64,000 nt of DNA from assembly GCA_024305405.1 (NCBI GenBank), contig JAKNDB010000107.1, positions 3,348,001 to 3,412,000 on the forward strand, given 5' to 3'. The translations under genes were made by a program, and so were the position numbers. The notes beneath the pieces are model-generated. The model did no database searches and was not told where the DNA came from. It saw only the letters and a program-made list of their open reading frames with translations. Numbering within the stretch: the stretch's first letter is position 1; each line of letters starts with the position of its first letter. The DNA comes from Dirofilaria immitis (taxonomy: Eukaryota; Nematoda; Chromadorea; Rhabditida; Onchocercidae). Shown here piece after piece: positions 1 through 13,800 of this stretch.

Positions 1-339
1 GTTTTATCTGTACAGCTTCGATGATTCAAATTATGATTATCAATTGTAGGCGTTTTAAAAGTCAATCTTTTTCAGTTTTTGCAAAAATATGCCATCACTG
101 ACTGTCGCAGTAATCATATGACAATAATTTTGTTTGGGAAATATAGAAACAAATATTATTCACTTATTGTCATTTTCAGAGATGTATAATTTAATGCTGA
201 ATTTTTCTTGATTAATTAATTATTGAACTTTAACAGTTAATTAACGAATTAAATCAAGGAAATATCTCTTATTTTATTCTATCTCATCACTAATCACTAA
301 TCAAATAAAAACAATTCTTTTGCGAGAATGGTTGCTTCT

Positions 340-350
340 TGAATTTCAGA
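340..350 (+). promoter_or_regulatory. Likely spliced-leader trans-splice acceptor
   Basis: A TTTCAG acceptor ends at 349 and the start codon of the Ly6-like gene follows after one base (ATG at 351). An acceptor with no upstream exon, set this close to the ATG, is the usual look of an SL trans-splice site in nematodes. No cis-spliced first exon is visible upstream. This is inference from position and motif only. Confidence 0.55.
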
Positions 351-1260
351 ATGAAATTTTCCATCATTGCATATACATTTATTATTATCAATTTGTTCCA
401 TCTTGCACAATCCCTTCAATGCTATGCAAGTGTCGGGAATGTTTCTTTTATTAAACAGTGTATTCCAAAAGATGAAGAGCGTGAGATGTGTTTTGCAACT
501 AAATTTGGAGGTATTTTATTCATTTCGTTAAATGTGATTACTGATTCAATATTTTCACTTTCAAAGGGATTAATCAATTAAGCATATCGTTGCTATACTG
601 ATGAAAGATTAAATTAATTCATCGTCACAGTGCATCACTGTAGATGTAAATAGCCTCAAGCATTTATCAGTATTTATTTTCAACAATACTTCCGCTAACT
701 TTAAAGCATGTTATACAAACCAAATATCGTAAAATGCTACGTAATTTATTACTACTTTCGAATTTTAGTAATATTTTTTAACATCCTTGCAGATCCATTC
801 TGTTATATTTTCTTTATTTTCATATACTTACACTTTTAAAAAATTTGCAAATTGATGATTGTTGAAGCAAATGGACTTTGTGTCCGAGGATGCTCCTATG
901 AAATTTCATATTATGGTGGATATGAATATAGCTTAAATTGTTCAGTAAGCATTTTTTCCAATTTGTTAAATAAGAATCTATTAGATTTTATTTAAATTAA
1001 ATAAAATATGAGAAATTGGGAAATCATTTAAACGAAGCTAAATTTTTATATTATATATTTTTAATCTAATTAACCTTTGTGCAATTTGAATTAATCAACA
1101 TTTTGTGATAACAGTTTTTCAGGGACCAATATGTATGGCAAATTTAGGATGCTGTTGCAAAGGTGATCTCTGCAACGACAAATGTTTCAATAAAGCAACT
1201 TCAATCCGATACTCTCCATTGGCAATTCTGCCACTGATGATATTTAAATTTTTCTATTAA
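351..1260 (+). CDS. Ly6/uPAR-like three-finger secreted or GPI-anchored protein
   Basis: Three exons are read as 351-510, 868-944 and 1123-1260, with matching phases and GT/AG borders, giving about 124 residues. Residues 1 to about 21 form a signal peptide (hydrophobic core, then AQS before LQC). The mature part has 12 cysteines and ends in the Ly6 signature, here GCCCKGDLCND, close to the family pattern CCxxDxCN. A hydrophobic C-terminal tail (about residues 112-124) could be a GPI-anchor signal. Proteins of this fold act at the cell surface or as secreted ligands; no partner can be named here. The start was chosen because it follows a trans-splice acceptor and opens straight into the signal peptide. 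An AATAAA lies at 1469-1474. The fold assignment is fairly secure; the function is not known. Confidence 0.8.
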
Positions 1261-4200
1261 TAAGTCTTTTTTTTTATAATCTACCAATATATTCAAATTC
1301 TATCTTTAAACAGAAGTATACTGTGAATCTTAATGTCAAAAATTGGGATGGAGCGACACTTAACTTTCAAAAATTTTTTTTTTTTTATATTGCCAATCAG
1401 TAGATCTCATTGAAACTAAGAAAACTTGATTTTCGCAAAAAAATCTGAATAATTCTCACAATCATTCAAATAAACTTTAAGAAATGAAATAAATTTTGAT
1501 CCTGCTATCGAAGCATAATTCACATCGTTTGAGAAAAGAAGGACTTTTTAAAAATCAGGGAAAAGATCAAGAATTCGAGAATAATAAATCTTCATTTAAT
1601 TTATCAATAAATTCCAAAATATAACTGAATACTGTGATTATAATAAAACATAACTTTTAAGTGTTCGAATACTTTATAACAAAAATTGTACAAGAGATAT
1701 TTCATAAACTTTATTTTCTTTTTGCAAAATTCAGATTAAAATTAGATTTGCCTTGAAATTTTGTCTATATGATATTATTTTTTGTTGATGACAAAAATAA
1801 TATTTTGCATAATATTTAAGTTAAACTTATATTAATTAGTACCAAAAATCAGGATTTGTTGAAAAGTTAAGCAATATAAAAGCTTATCTTTTATGTAGCG
1901 TAAATCGATAAATTACTTTAATTATTTTCCACATTTTGATAAAGATAATTTCAAATAAATAAAATCATTTATGACAATTTGGCTTTTCGAATCATAAAAT
2001 ACTAATTATTAAACAAAGTTGGAGTAATCTTGAGTATCATATCTTGGATGAAGTCTCTTCCAGGAAAACATAATATCAAGGTAATTTTCTTTCTGGAATA
2101 AGTACCAGTAAATGATTAATATAAACTGGATCCCGCTGAAAAATCCGTATTCAAAAAATTTTCGGCTTCAATTTTCCGAAAATATTTGAATGACATGGCA
2201 AAGGCTAATCAATGAAGAAAGTTGATTAATATTTGTATGCCGTTTTAATCGTTCCGATTTTAGGTACGATTAAAATGACATATTTATTCCTATCTCATTA
2301 TAAACGCTAATTGTATCAACTAATTTAATTTAACAATTACCATTTAAATCCATTTGCAACAAACGTAAGTAAAGGAAATAAAAATTACGATATAAGAAAA
2401 ACTGCTTGCCAATTTTTTTATTCTCACTATATGTGTGGTTAAAAAATTAGGCATATCATTGATTAGCAGTAATAATAAGGGCAATCGCAAATTATTAGTA
2501 CTACTGATATCACTATCGTTAACATTATCAAAATTACACTTGATCCTAGATGTTCATAATTTGTAGATAGCATTACTAGCTTTTCAATTTTAACCACTTA
2601 AAATGATTATCATTTGCATAGCTTATCTCATTTTTTAGAACTTATCGAAATGATCAAAGTGATATTTTGAAATATATCAAAAATAAACAAATAAAACAAA
2701 ATCAAACAAATTAAAATATAAAGAAGAGATTGCAAAAAAGTGGAATATTATTATTTTATATTCCATATTCAGAAATTATTTATGAAATATATTTTCTCGA
2801 TAACATCCGAGTTTTTTATTCGACGAACAGTCGTAATTCTTTTCTGATAACAAATATTAATATCGATCTAACTAAATAATTCTTTCTACATGTCATCAAT
2901 CGAGAATATGTTCAAATTTCAGCCTAAATATCTTTTACGAGATTTAAACTACACTTTATATCTTTCTATCCAAAATTCTCGAATACAATTCATAAAATAA
3001 TTTTATTTCATTGCACTCATATTACTGATCTTTTCTCCTTCTGATGAACGTAAGTTCATTTCGTATATTTTATTTGAATATTGAGATTTCAAAACCTTAT
3101 GCTGATTTAATTCAAATAAAGTTTCCATCAAACTTTCCGAAACTTATGACCTCCGATTTAACAGCTATAAGGCAATAAGAATGATTTTCACACTCTTTAA
3201 TCATTTTCATCTTTAATTATCATTGTTATCATTTGTGCCGTTATTTCTTGAATGAGTAATCAAAAGGAAATTTTATTTAAAATTTCTAACGAAGGCATTT
3301 TATAACTTCACAATGATATAAATATTATTATAAAAAGACAACTTTCAATGACTCATTTGTTTACCGTCCTACTTAGAAATCGAATCTATAATAAGCCTAA
3401 ACTCTAAGCAATTTTCAAGCAGATTACAAGCTATCTAATCAATATTTAATTCCTGCCTTCATGTACTGTATAAATTAGTTGTTCTATAAATATACAGTAT
3501 TCTATACAGTATTCTATTTCTGCACTAAAAATTGATATGAATTCATATGTTTAGTAGAATTTGACGTAAAAATATATTATTGAAGAATTTAAAATATGAT
3601 GGAAAACATGCATATATATATATATATATATATCATAGAATCTCTAAGCGACAATCTGCGTTAATTTTTCTTAATTAATTGAAATGACCATCAGATTCAT
3701 CGATGAATAATGATTTAATGATAAATCATGATGATTCATTATTTACACATGGAATATTCAAATGACGCATATTTGATTTCATTCGATCATTGAAGAAGAA
3801 GAAAATACAGAACACGTGTTCAACAGGTATACAAATTCATCGAAAGTATTATTCAAATACCAACCATACAACCATATGGCTTACATAAATTTAAAATAAT
3901 GAGAACAGATGCCTATTTGCTATGTATAGCTTTCATATAGCTTTTAGTTTGAAGCTAATCAAAGTTAACGTCATGATATGATAAAAAAAAAGAAAAAAAC
4001 AAAACAAACTTATATTTTGAAATTTATTTATAATCTTTGATTTTACATGTAAACTGATACAAAACTGAAACAAAATTATTACAACTCTTCTAATTTGTAT
4101 CCATATGAAAGTATATTTTTTTCTTTTCATCTACTATTTTCCTATACTATTTCTTCTTTATCATATTGTGCTTTAAACTTTTCAAATTTTTTTTTGCTTT

Positions 4201-6635
4201 ACTATTCATTCTGCATACTCTTTCAATTAAGGTAAATTTCAATCGACAATCCCTGAAACAAAGATTAGGAAAATTTTTGAAATTTTCCTTTCTGAAATAT
4301 AAATAATAACGAAAAAAGCATTTTATTAAAATAAATATATTAATAAATATTGTAAATAAAAATTAAAATCAATCATTAAAAATGAGAAAAATAATAAAAT
4401 TTTTCATAATGCAATGATTGTTACAAATACGTAAATAATTAATTAATTGTTTATTTAAATTTTTGAAACGAATTAAAAATAAACAAATAGTCAAACAAAA
4501 TAGGAATAAATGAATTGAATTTTAAAATATTTTTTAAAAGTTTGAAGTGATTTTCTTATATTTCTTTGTCGAAAAAAATTTCATTAGAAAATGTTTTTCG
4601 TTTAATCTAATCGTTTCAAACTTTCGACAGAAAGTTCTAAAAATTTAATTTATTATTCCCCATAGATTATTTCTCAATTATTTTCCCACGATTTTTATCC
4701 CATCAATGTTGATTGTTTGCGCATTTTGTTGAGTACAATTTAAACAACTAATAGCAAAGAAAGGTTCGATCATCCAAGCTGTAATTTCTCGTATTGACTT
4801 AAGGAATTTACCTATTCTTTTGTTTGAATGTTACGGCGCCGTTGTTGGCAATGAATCTTCCATAGTTCTCAGACATTTGGTAAACAAAGTTCATAGAAGA
4901 GTTATTCTTTGTTAAGTAAAATCTGAGATCGTTATACCAAGAATATTTGTTCTACTAATTTCAGTGCTACATTTCCGTGAACTTCTGTTGACTATCATCA
5001 CTTGGTTCAATTCCTATAATGAAATTATTTTAGGAAAAGAAGCAACACATAAGGAATGAGTTGTCTATTCGTAAATTAGAGTTAAAATTCGGAATTAATT
5101 AATAACAATTCGATATATGAATAATTAAAATATTTGTGCACTTAAATCAATATTTCAATGTATTTCGAAGAGCTAAACAATTCTTAATTAACTAATTATT
5201 TTAAGCAAAATAAAAACTGAATGTTTTACATCATGAAATCATAAATTTATAAATCATAGATTATAGGATTTTAAATATTCATTTAAATCTGATGCTCAAA
5301 ATTATTCAACTAAATTTGAAAATAATTAATTAAAATTTTGGATTAATTTAGTAGCATATTCGATTCTGAATAGGAATTCACGACACAAGTGTACGAGTAT
5401 TGCTTGTTTAATTGCAAAATGCAATGCAAGTGTCAGCCTAATTTCAATCGTATTTAAAATTTCATTCATGAAGCTTCAAAAGATCAACAAATCATTCCGG
5501 CAAACTGGCAGAATTGTAGAAATAAAAACTGGGTGATCGTAGAAAGCAGATGCAAGTAAACATCTGTTTCAGGATGCTGATATTTCGGACTGTCAGATTT
5601 TGGATCAAATGACGACGACATATGTTTTCCTCATTATATTGCCAAAACAATTTCACTATTACCAGATTTGCTTGTTTCCTTTTTTCATCCCCATATAAGT
5701 AACAACATTACTAAGTATACTTTCGGAAGGAAGTGAAACTAATAAATGCAATCCCGAAAGTCTACTGTATATCTTTCATCTGTTTCATCGGTATCGTTGT
5801 ATTATTAATTTCTGCCAACATTTTCATTTGATTTTAAAATTCGAATTTTTGTTGTTTAAATCGGAACAATTCATTTTCTTAATTAAAATGATATTATTTG
5901 CTTTAGCATTTTCAAAAGAATAAATTCAATTAAAGAATTGAAATATTAGAATGGAAAAAGTTTTACATTTCAAAACAAATGAAAATTATTTATTTTAAAA
6001 ATTACTATTCATGCAAGTAAACCGTTTTTAAATTGATCTTGAAATTCTACTGAGCAACTAAATTTGTTGCTAATTCCTGGAAGCCTCAATTTCATCATTT
6101 TTAAATCAAGGAGACTATAATTAAAATATATGTGATCTTTCTTTGACTCAGTCCCTCTTTTTTTTTCCAATTACTCTATCCTAGGCTTGTAACATTGCAT
6201 GAACTTCGAGAATTAACAAGATATCCAATTTGTTTCTCGATGTCGAGGAGTAACATCCTTCTGTCTTTAAGCATTCTATCCATTTATAAAACAGAAATTC
6301 TGCCGTTTAATTTTGATTTTTAATAGTCTAAAACGATATTTTAATTTATTTCAAATGTTTTATCAATCTTTATAAGCTTTATCATTGATCATCATAAAGT
6401 TATGCTGGCTACATAGCCTGAAAATTGTTAATCTCTCAAGAGTGATAGACATGAAAATATTTCTCCTATTTATCATTTTAATTCATGCAGTCTAATTTTA
6501 ATGAATTAAAATCAGAATATTATGCATGCAAATACTTCGAGAACGAGAAAAAGTTTGGCATAATTATATACTAGTATTGACAAATAAATCTGAAAATATA
6601 AAAGTCAAATACAATCAGATGGATCATATCTTAAT
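1261..6635. other. Gene-free AT-rich spacer
   Basis: No convincing exon was seen on either strand. It holds a short (TA)n run near 3609-3634, a CACGTG E-box near 3813-3818, and a small inverted repeat near 2241-2275 with arms TTTTAATCGT and ACGATTAAAA. At 5547-5566 a CAGATG and a CATCTG E-box lie about 1.1 kb downstream of the HLH gene that ends at 6636. Confidence 0.6.
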
Positions 6636-7348
6636 TCAAATAGATTTATCGATTGATGAAGAGTAGTAATAGTAGGCACAAGGATATGTATATATTTTGC
6701 ATTCTGATTGATTTGACCTCCATGGTAACATATTTTCCTTATTCTCGATAACATTCATAGAAGAGTTATTGAGAAGTTCCTGAAAAGTTAAAATTATCAT
6801 TTGTATTAATTTCTTATATATTTGTTGCGATATCGGTTTGTAAAAACGGAAATGTCTTCAGCTTGTTACGACTTGGCTCATAACAGATAACCTAATATTC
6901 CTGCTTTATTATCTTATCATACATATCACGATTCAAAGACTATCTATTGAAACTTGAGAGACTGAGATCTGAAAACAATTAAAAGGGTTAGAAAATACCG
7001 GAAAGATTTTACTTATAAATTTATTTATTTATTAATTAGTTTAATTGCCTATTTCAAAATCAACTTATTTATAGCTTTATTTAGCTTATATTGCAATTTT
7101 GAGGTAAGCAATTTCTTGGCTCATTTAGAAATTTATAAATAAATAAAAGAGTGGTAAGCAAAAAAAATTACTTGGAGTTCAGTAATGTAGTCGATGATTT
7201 TCTGCAATAATTCAAGCAACGGTGTATGCTTGTTAACATACGGTACTATTTTGCGAAGTTCTTCCAAAACTTTTCTTCGTTCACGTCGTCTTTTTGATCG
7301 CCTGGCAGATTTTGTCGTTCTCGATCGGATGATTTGGACTGTTGCCAT
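6636..7348 (-). CDS. Id/Emc-like helix-loop-helix protein, copy 1
   Basis: Two exons are read on the minus strand, 7348-7172 and 6779-6636, phase 0 at the joint, giving about 106 residues. Residues 9-27 are strongly basic (RRSKRRRERRK). Helix 1 reads VLEELRKIVP, a short loop follows, and helix 2 reads LLELLQKIIDYITELQ, which closely resembles the Id-protein helix 2 pattern ILQHVIDYIxDLQ. Exon 1 ends exactly after the final LQ. The basic patch abuts helix 1 and does not place a glutamate where DNA-binding bHLH proteins contact the E-box. I therefore expect a dominant-negative HLH partner of bHLH factors in the nucleus rather than a classical activator. The second exon was chosen over a weaker alternative at 6968-6933 because it is longer, starts with ELL as copy 3 starts with EML, and keeps a similar intron length (392 bp). 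The rest of exon 2 is not recognised. Confidence 0.75.
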
Positions 7349-8670
7349 TGTTGGTAAAAATTCGTTTGTTAAATTTGAATAATACTGGTCCTGTCGTAAG
7401 AATTATCGAGATTCCGGCATTTGAAAGATTTTCTGCAGCAGCAATGTTTTAATCTTATTTAATCAATTTTCCAAGAAGAAAAATTAAACTTAAATCCCAA
7501 ATTTAGACTAGAATTTTTAATTACAATTTAAATAATTCAGCTTTGTTAATAACTAATTACCAGTTACTTTTAAAACATACCTTTAATCAAAAAGTTCCAA
7601 TTTTTGGTTGAAGATTTTATAAGAAATTGGCTAACTAGAAATGGCCAAAATAATTTTTGGTAACAAAAGACTTTGCTCAAAACACTTTCTTTCTCAAAAC
7701 TGCAAAAACAAAAAGATTAAATGCATTTCACTGCACAATATTCTTAATATTTTGCCACAATAAAGATTACAACAAAAATACGCTTAGCCAAGTAAAGGTA
7801 TTCAAGCATTGCAGATAGGACAGGACAGTCTTGAAAATTCTAACTTTATCACTTTTACTCTTTTATAAAATCTCAGATCAAATAGCAGAATTGCTTAATT
7901 TGTAGCCAAGAATTCATAAGATTAAATATTTCTTATTTATTTATGACCAGATAAGTCTTTATTATCAACCAATCAGTTCAATCATTTCTTTAACTAATAA
8001 TTTGCATAAACTTATTAACAAATATCAATAATAACTTTGCCAGAGTTGTCCAATTAAGGTAATAATATTATCTTCTTATTATTACGATGAATAAATTAAA
8101 ATCAAAGTTTAAAAAAGATATATAGCAATAATTGAATTTCTTATAAACAATTTAGCCAAGAAGGTCATTTAACAGCAATACCAATAACAACAACAAACCA
8201 GAGCGATATTTTTGGATATACAATCTTTTTTGACCTTTTCATTTTCGCGCTTTAATTTATCAAAATAAATTATTATGCTTCGTTATATTGCATTTTTACA
8301 GATTCAATCTTATAAGATTCTGCTATATGATAGAGCAAAATTCTATATGAGAGATTTGATGAAGTTTTAATCATGCTGAAATTTCTTTTTCATCTGGGAA
8401 TCTTCTCACAGATAGGAATTTCTCACACTTCAGATATTATGATTAAGAAGATGAACTCTTTACTTGCAGTTTCCTTGCATTTTTAACAATTTCTAGCAGA
8501 ATTGATAAGAAATGATAGATGAAAAGAAGTTCATTTCATAACTATTGAAAAGTAAACATAGAAGAAATAGAATCTGGAAAAGTTTCACGAGATTCAAATT
8601 CCTCCCATCCAAATCAAATTTTTAAAAACCTTCATTAATCCACGAAAGAAGAATGGAATGGTACCATAAT

Positions 8671-8846
8671 GGAGGAGGAGGAGGAGAAGGAGGAGGAGGA
8701 GGAAGAGGAGGAGGAAGAGGAGGACAAGGCTACAAGAAGTCATAAGGGACAAAATAGAAGGATCTGATGACAGCTGTTTCACCCTCAGCTGTTCACTTCA
8801 TCTTTAAGAGTTGCTCAAAAAAAAAAAAAAAAAAAAGAAAAAAAAA
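8671..8846. repeat. GGA-rich purine tract followed by poly-A
   Basis: GGA/GAA triplets run from about 8671 to 8726, and an almost pure A tract runs from about 8818 to 8846. The leucine-rich frame on the minus strand here is a by-product of the repeat. Confidence 0.85.
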
Positions 8847-9278
8847 CCTAGTTAAATCTGTATCTGTATCACAGATGTGTGCCTTATTTATCAAAAAGCA
8901 GAAGAAATAACTCTCCTATAAGATCCTAATAATATTTTACGATGCGCGCAATCTGCATAACAGATGCAACTTTAACAAAATATTATTATCATTACTATTA
9001 TCATAATCATCATCACTACCTATAGAGATATATATATATATATATATCACTAATCTCATGTATCATGTATATTCTCAAACTTTGAAATGACGTATTAAAT
9101 AAATGATGTTAATATCATTTTCACATATATTATTCAATTCGCTTTGATTATAGTTATCAAAGGTTGCGAAATTTTTCGAACTTTGGACTTTCATTGATTT
9201 CTCAATTTTTATGAATAATTTTTATGAGTAAAGAAGAATAAAACTAAAAGAAAAGATAATGTTAATAGCTGTATTAAA

Positions 9279-9395
9279 ATTAGTCTTATTTTAGTCCTAG
9301 ATAAACTCTGATATATCATTAGTCTTATTTTAGTCCTAGATAAACTCTGATATATCATTAGTCTTATTTTAGTCCTAGATAAACTCTGATATATC
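9279..9395. repeat. 39-bp minisatellite, three copies
   Basis: Three near-identical 39-bp units start at 9279, 9318 and 9357, each beginning ATTAGTCTTATTTTAG. Because 39 is a multiple of three, the repeat stays open on the minus strand, which yields a false repetitive peptide. Confidence 0.9.
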
Positions 9396-9954
9396 ATGTT
9401 ACTTAATCTTAATCTTTCTCATCTTTTTGCGATCTGTTATCACTTGCATTTTCTTTTCTCTCGAATATACTTACTTGCTTCTTATTTTATTTAATAAAGA
9501 GACCGAGGCCAATTATGAGAAGTCACAAGGTATGATAATTGAATGAGAAGAACAATACTACATGATAAATCAAATTAGAATTTTTTGAACATCAAACTGT
9601 AGTATATTTCAATAATTTAAATGTCGAGAGTAATGAATATGTATGATGAAATAATGCATCTTGCTATTTCTTTTATGAATATTGAAATGGCTAGGGATGG
9701 ATGCATATTTATTTGCAAATTAATATAATTAATACGATTAATATAAGTTAATTTATATCGGTTAATATCAATTGATTTACATGACTTGCTTATCATAAAA
9801 ATTAAATGATGTGATAAAATATTTCTTCGAAAATATCAGTAATACTTAAATTTCGAATTATTATCAGATGTTTTTAAAAACTTTATAACAAACACATCTG
9901 TTTGAAAATTATTTGGATTAAGAGAGAAATGTGTATATTTATATTTGTTCCTGA

Positions 9955-10025
9955 TACACACACACATACACACACACACATACACACATACACATACATA
10001 TATACATATGTAGATATATATTTCA
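9955..10025. repeat. CA/TA microsatellite
   Basis: ACACAC and ACATAC units with a trailing ATAT run. It is a simple repeat; the cysteine/valine-rich frame opposite it is an artefact. Confidence 0.85.
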
Positions 10026-10270
10026 AATACATAAATAGACTTCATTTGCTACAGCTGTCCCTATAAAGCAACTATTAATTTATTATTAAAGCAGCTGATG
10101 AACTTTTTTCTTTTTTAAAATACATATTGGAACTAAATTACAGATTTCATTTGATAGCTAAACATAAATTAGATAGATAATCAATGATCAAAGAGAATCG
10201 TTTTGATAAAAATAAAAAATTTCATTCTAAAAGTATTTGCCACATAAAGATAAAAACGAAATCAATTATC

Positions 10271-10589
10271 ATTGATTCTTTTGATCATCAGAAGTTTCCC
10301 TCAATATATTAAACAAAATCAACTATTATTGATTCTTTTGATCATCAGAAGTTTCCCTCAATATATTAAACAAAATCAACTATTATTGATTCTTTTGATC
10401 ATCAGAAGTTTCCTCAATATATTAAGCAAAATCAACTATTATTGATTCTTTTGATCATCAGAAGTTTCCCTCAATATATTAAACAAAATCAACTATTATT
10501 GATTCTTTTGATCATCAGAAGTTTCCCTCAATATATTAAGCAAAATCAACTATTATTGATTCTTTTGATCATCAGAAGTTTCCCTCAAT
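10271..10589. repeat. 57-bp minisatellite, about six copies
   Basis: Units start near 10271, 10328, 10385, 10441, 10498 and 10555. One unit is a base short. Each carries the palindrome TGATCA within TTTTGATCATCAGAAG. Copies are almost identical, so the array is either young or homogenised. Confidence 0.9.
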
Positions 10590-10836
10590 CTTGACATTCG
10601 AACAATCAATTAATAGTATCATTTTAAAACATATTAAGCTTTTTTTTGACTTATTCACACGAGATACTGACGCAATGACTCATACCGTAAATGTATGTCT
10701 TCGAAAATCTCAATAAGATAGATATTTGATTGAACAGGTATGCAATGCAATAGGTAGGAAATTGGATCCTTAAATAAGCACAGGTTGTTAATAACTACAA
10801 TTACATACATAAATGTGTGAAAAAAGACAGGTATTT

Positions 10837-10872
10837 CGCAGTTAAGTGCGATTTGTTGATCGCGTAACTGCG
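10837..10872. repeat. Short imperfect inverted repeat
   Basis: Arms CGCAGTTA (10837-10844) and TAACTGCG (10865-10872) can pair, with additional near-complementary bases inside. It is more GC-rich than its surroundings. No family is recognised. Confidence 0.45.
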
Positions 10873-13800
10873 TAATTCTCCTAGCGATTGGATGTTTTCA
10901 ATTAGACGTTCAGTGAGATTTTAGTTTTTATGCAAATATATGAATTGCTGATATATTGAAATTACAGGAAAATAATTCATAACTATTTATAGTATTAAAC
11001 GAAATGGTTAATTTAAGTGTTCTCCATCACATACATATGATGTTGATTCATTTATTTATGACCTGATATGAAGCATTTGGCTAATTAAAGCAATTGAATA
11101 TCAATAATAGCCTAATAGTCTAATAGTTACATATAAATGTATCAATATGTAAAACATCGCTTGATAATAATATATAATATATTAATAATATTTCGGACTT
11201 AAGAAAAGCTATCTCTATCTGTGGTGATATATACATAAACATTTATTTATGTATATAATAATTTTTCAATCATTCATTCTCAAGAAAAATCACTTTAGAA
11301 ATTTCCAGAAAAGAACAATAGAATATTAATTTTAAATCTCAACACAAATGATTTAATGATAAGTAAGCAACTGTTGAACAAGCTAACAATGATCATTGCT
11401 GGTCAACAAATGTTTCACCAGACATTATTACTGCAGGCATTTAGGGCAAAACTATCAAAAAGTCAGAAATGAAAATTGAAGATTTATTTGTAGATAGAAG
11501 ATATCAAGTTTATGATTAAAGATAACAGGTCAAATTATTATTTCCTTAATTTTATTCTGCAAATTTTCCTTTTTCTTAAATTTAAATTTCTTCATGATCA
11601 AATGAACAGATGAGATATTTTGCCATTTCCATTTTATAAAATTTTCAGAATAGAACTGAATCAACGAATTACTTCTTTGTTCCTAACTAAAGTAGAACAA
11701 AAAGAATTCAGAATAGAGGAAGTTCAAGGATGTCTGATGGAACAATAATATTTTTCAATTTTGAAATAAATCATTCAAGATACCGAAAAACAGTGTTCTA
11801 ATAGGTCATATATTTCTAAGAATTGAGAAGTTAAAAAATAATAAAACCTTAAAAATTAAAAAGGAATTCGATTACTTAAAATCATACATAATTATATTAT
11901 TCTTTTATCATTTTCCTTATTCATACATTCATTATCTTTTTATAATTCGATCGTTTGCCCAACAATTTTTATTATTATCATTTATTTGCATATCTATATA
12001 TTCAGTCAAAATATCTGTTATCTTATCAAAAAATTCTTCAATTTAATTCAAATTGATTATGACATAAGCTTTATTTCTCAGCTTACGTGTAGTTTTATTA
12101 TCTGCAAAAATAAACTTATCAAGTAGAAATTCCAATCATTCATGCTTATTTTATTTCAAGAATGATGTATATAGAAAAGGTAACTTATGCATCAATTTAA
12201 TATTGATTTTCGGGATAATATGATAGATAATTCATGGTCCAATAATTTTCATTTAATTATTCTTATATCAACAATAAAGGAAATCCATCAAATGATTAAG
12301 AGCAGAAATATTTTTGCAAATTCCAATTTAAGTTTTCATGTTTCAAAACCTTTGGCAAACAGAAAATTAATTCATTTTTATTGCTTAAAATTAGAATTTG
12401 TTGACAGAATTTCTATTGTATCAATAACTGAATACTTATTAGCTTAGTTCATTGATTTGTATTATTGATTAATTTATTTTAAATAAGCAGAGATAACCTA
12501 TATTATCTATAAATGATCAAATTTTTAGTACTAAAAATCATTCATAAGAAATAACAATTATATATCGCAATTAATTTGAATTTAATTCGAGAATCATTTG
12601 CAATTTCGGAGTAATATTACTTCTAATAAATAATAAATAAACAATTAAATGATTAAATGTAAAATTAAAAATTAAAAAAAAGAAATCAAAAATAAGTTCT
12701 CAATTTTCGTTGACATATACATAACTTTTATAGTAATGGAATTTTTGGGACCAATATGTCGTCATCATAAAAGGAAAATAGATGAGGTAATATGACAACA
12801 GAAGGAGAGAACACTGATCGGGGCAAAAGGGACGACGGATGGATCTGTTGCGATGGCAAAATATCAACTGATAGGCAATTAACCGGTCGTTAAGCTCCAC
12901 CTTGTCAATCAAATCGGTATTCTTTTTGTTAGCATCTATAACTATGTGTATTTTCAGATTTCAGCATAAGATACTGAACTTTTATAAATCCCGTTGAATA
13001 TGCAAAAACTTTAATTATTGCATATTTCCTCTCATCAGAATTTTTAATATATTAAATGATAATTTTCATATTTTGCAAAACACAGAAAGATAATGCAAAA
13101 GATAAAAAAAATTGATAGGAAGATAGACGATCGATTGATTGATTTTTGGGAATATTGTCATATATCACAATGTAAAGTTATTGGAATGTTATTTTGGCAG
13201 TAATTTTGTTAAATATGTAAAATAGGTTAATTGGATGTCATAAAAAGAATGAATTCAACTCGATAGTAGTTACCTGAATACTCTTAATTAATTCGTTCCG
13301 ATAGAGGAAGAGAATTTTTCGCCTTCGCAATTAATTAAAATCGCATAAAGAAACAATGCAAAATACTAGTTCATATTGCATTAAATTAACCTTTTGAGAA
13401 GTTTGATAAGAAAATGTAAAATTTCCACTATTAATATTTAATTTATGACAGAAGACTTCAGGTAGAGAAGTCGAGAATATTAGCATTATTTAATTTAACT
13501 TAATCATGAACATTTATTTAAAGTATCAATAATTTTTTTCTTATCACTATCATCTTAAAACTTGGTTAAAAGATTATCAAGCAGTATTATTACCATTAAA
13601 AGGTGTGTCACAAAATAATTCGGATATGATGTATTTTGCACCTGTTGATAATTGAGTTCTCGATAACATTTATGGGATAATGGTATTGAGATGGAATAAT
13701 TAATTGTATCGCATATCTAATATATTATCTTAAAAAATTTAACATTTTTATTTCAAAAAATTCTTAAACTTATTCATATTTTAAACAAGTAAATATATAT

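Noticed and set aside
6933..6968. Alternative second exon for HLH copy 1
   Set aside because: It has a good acceptor and phase but adds only 11 residues. The exon at 6779-6636 is longer, matches copy 3 at its start and gives an intron length like the other copies.
8594..8782. Leucine-rich minus-strand frame
   Set aside because: It is produced by the GGA/GAA tract, with no flanking gene signal.
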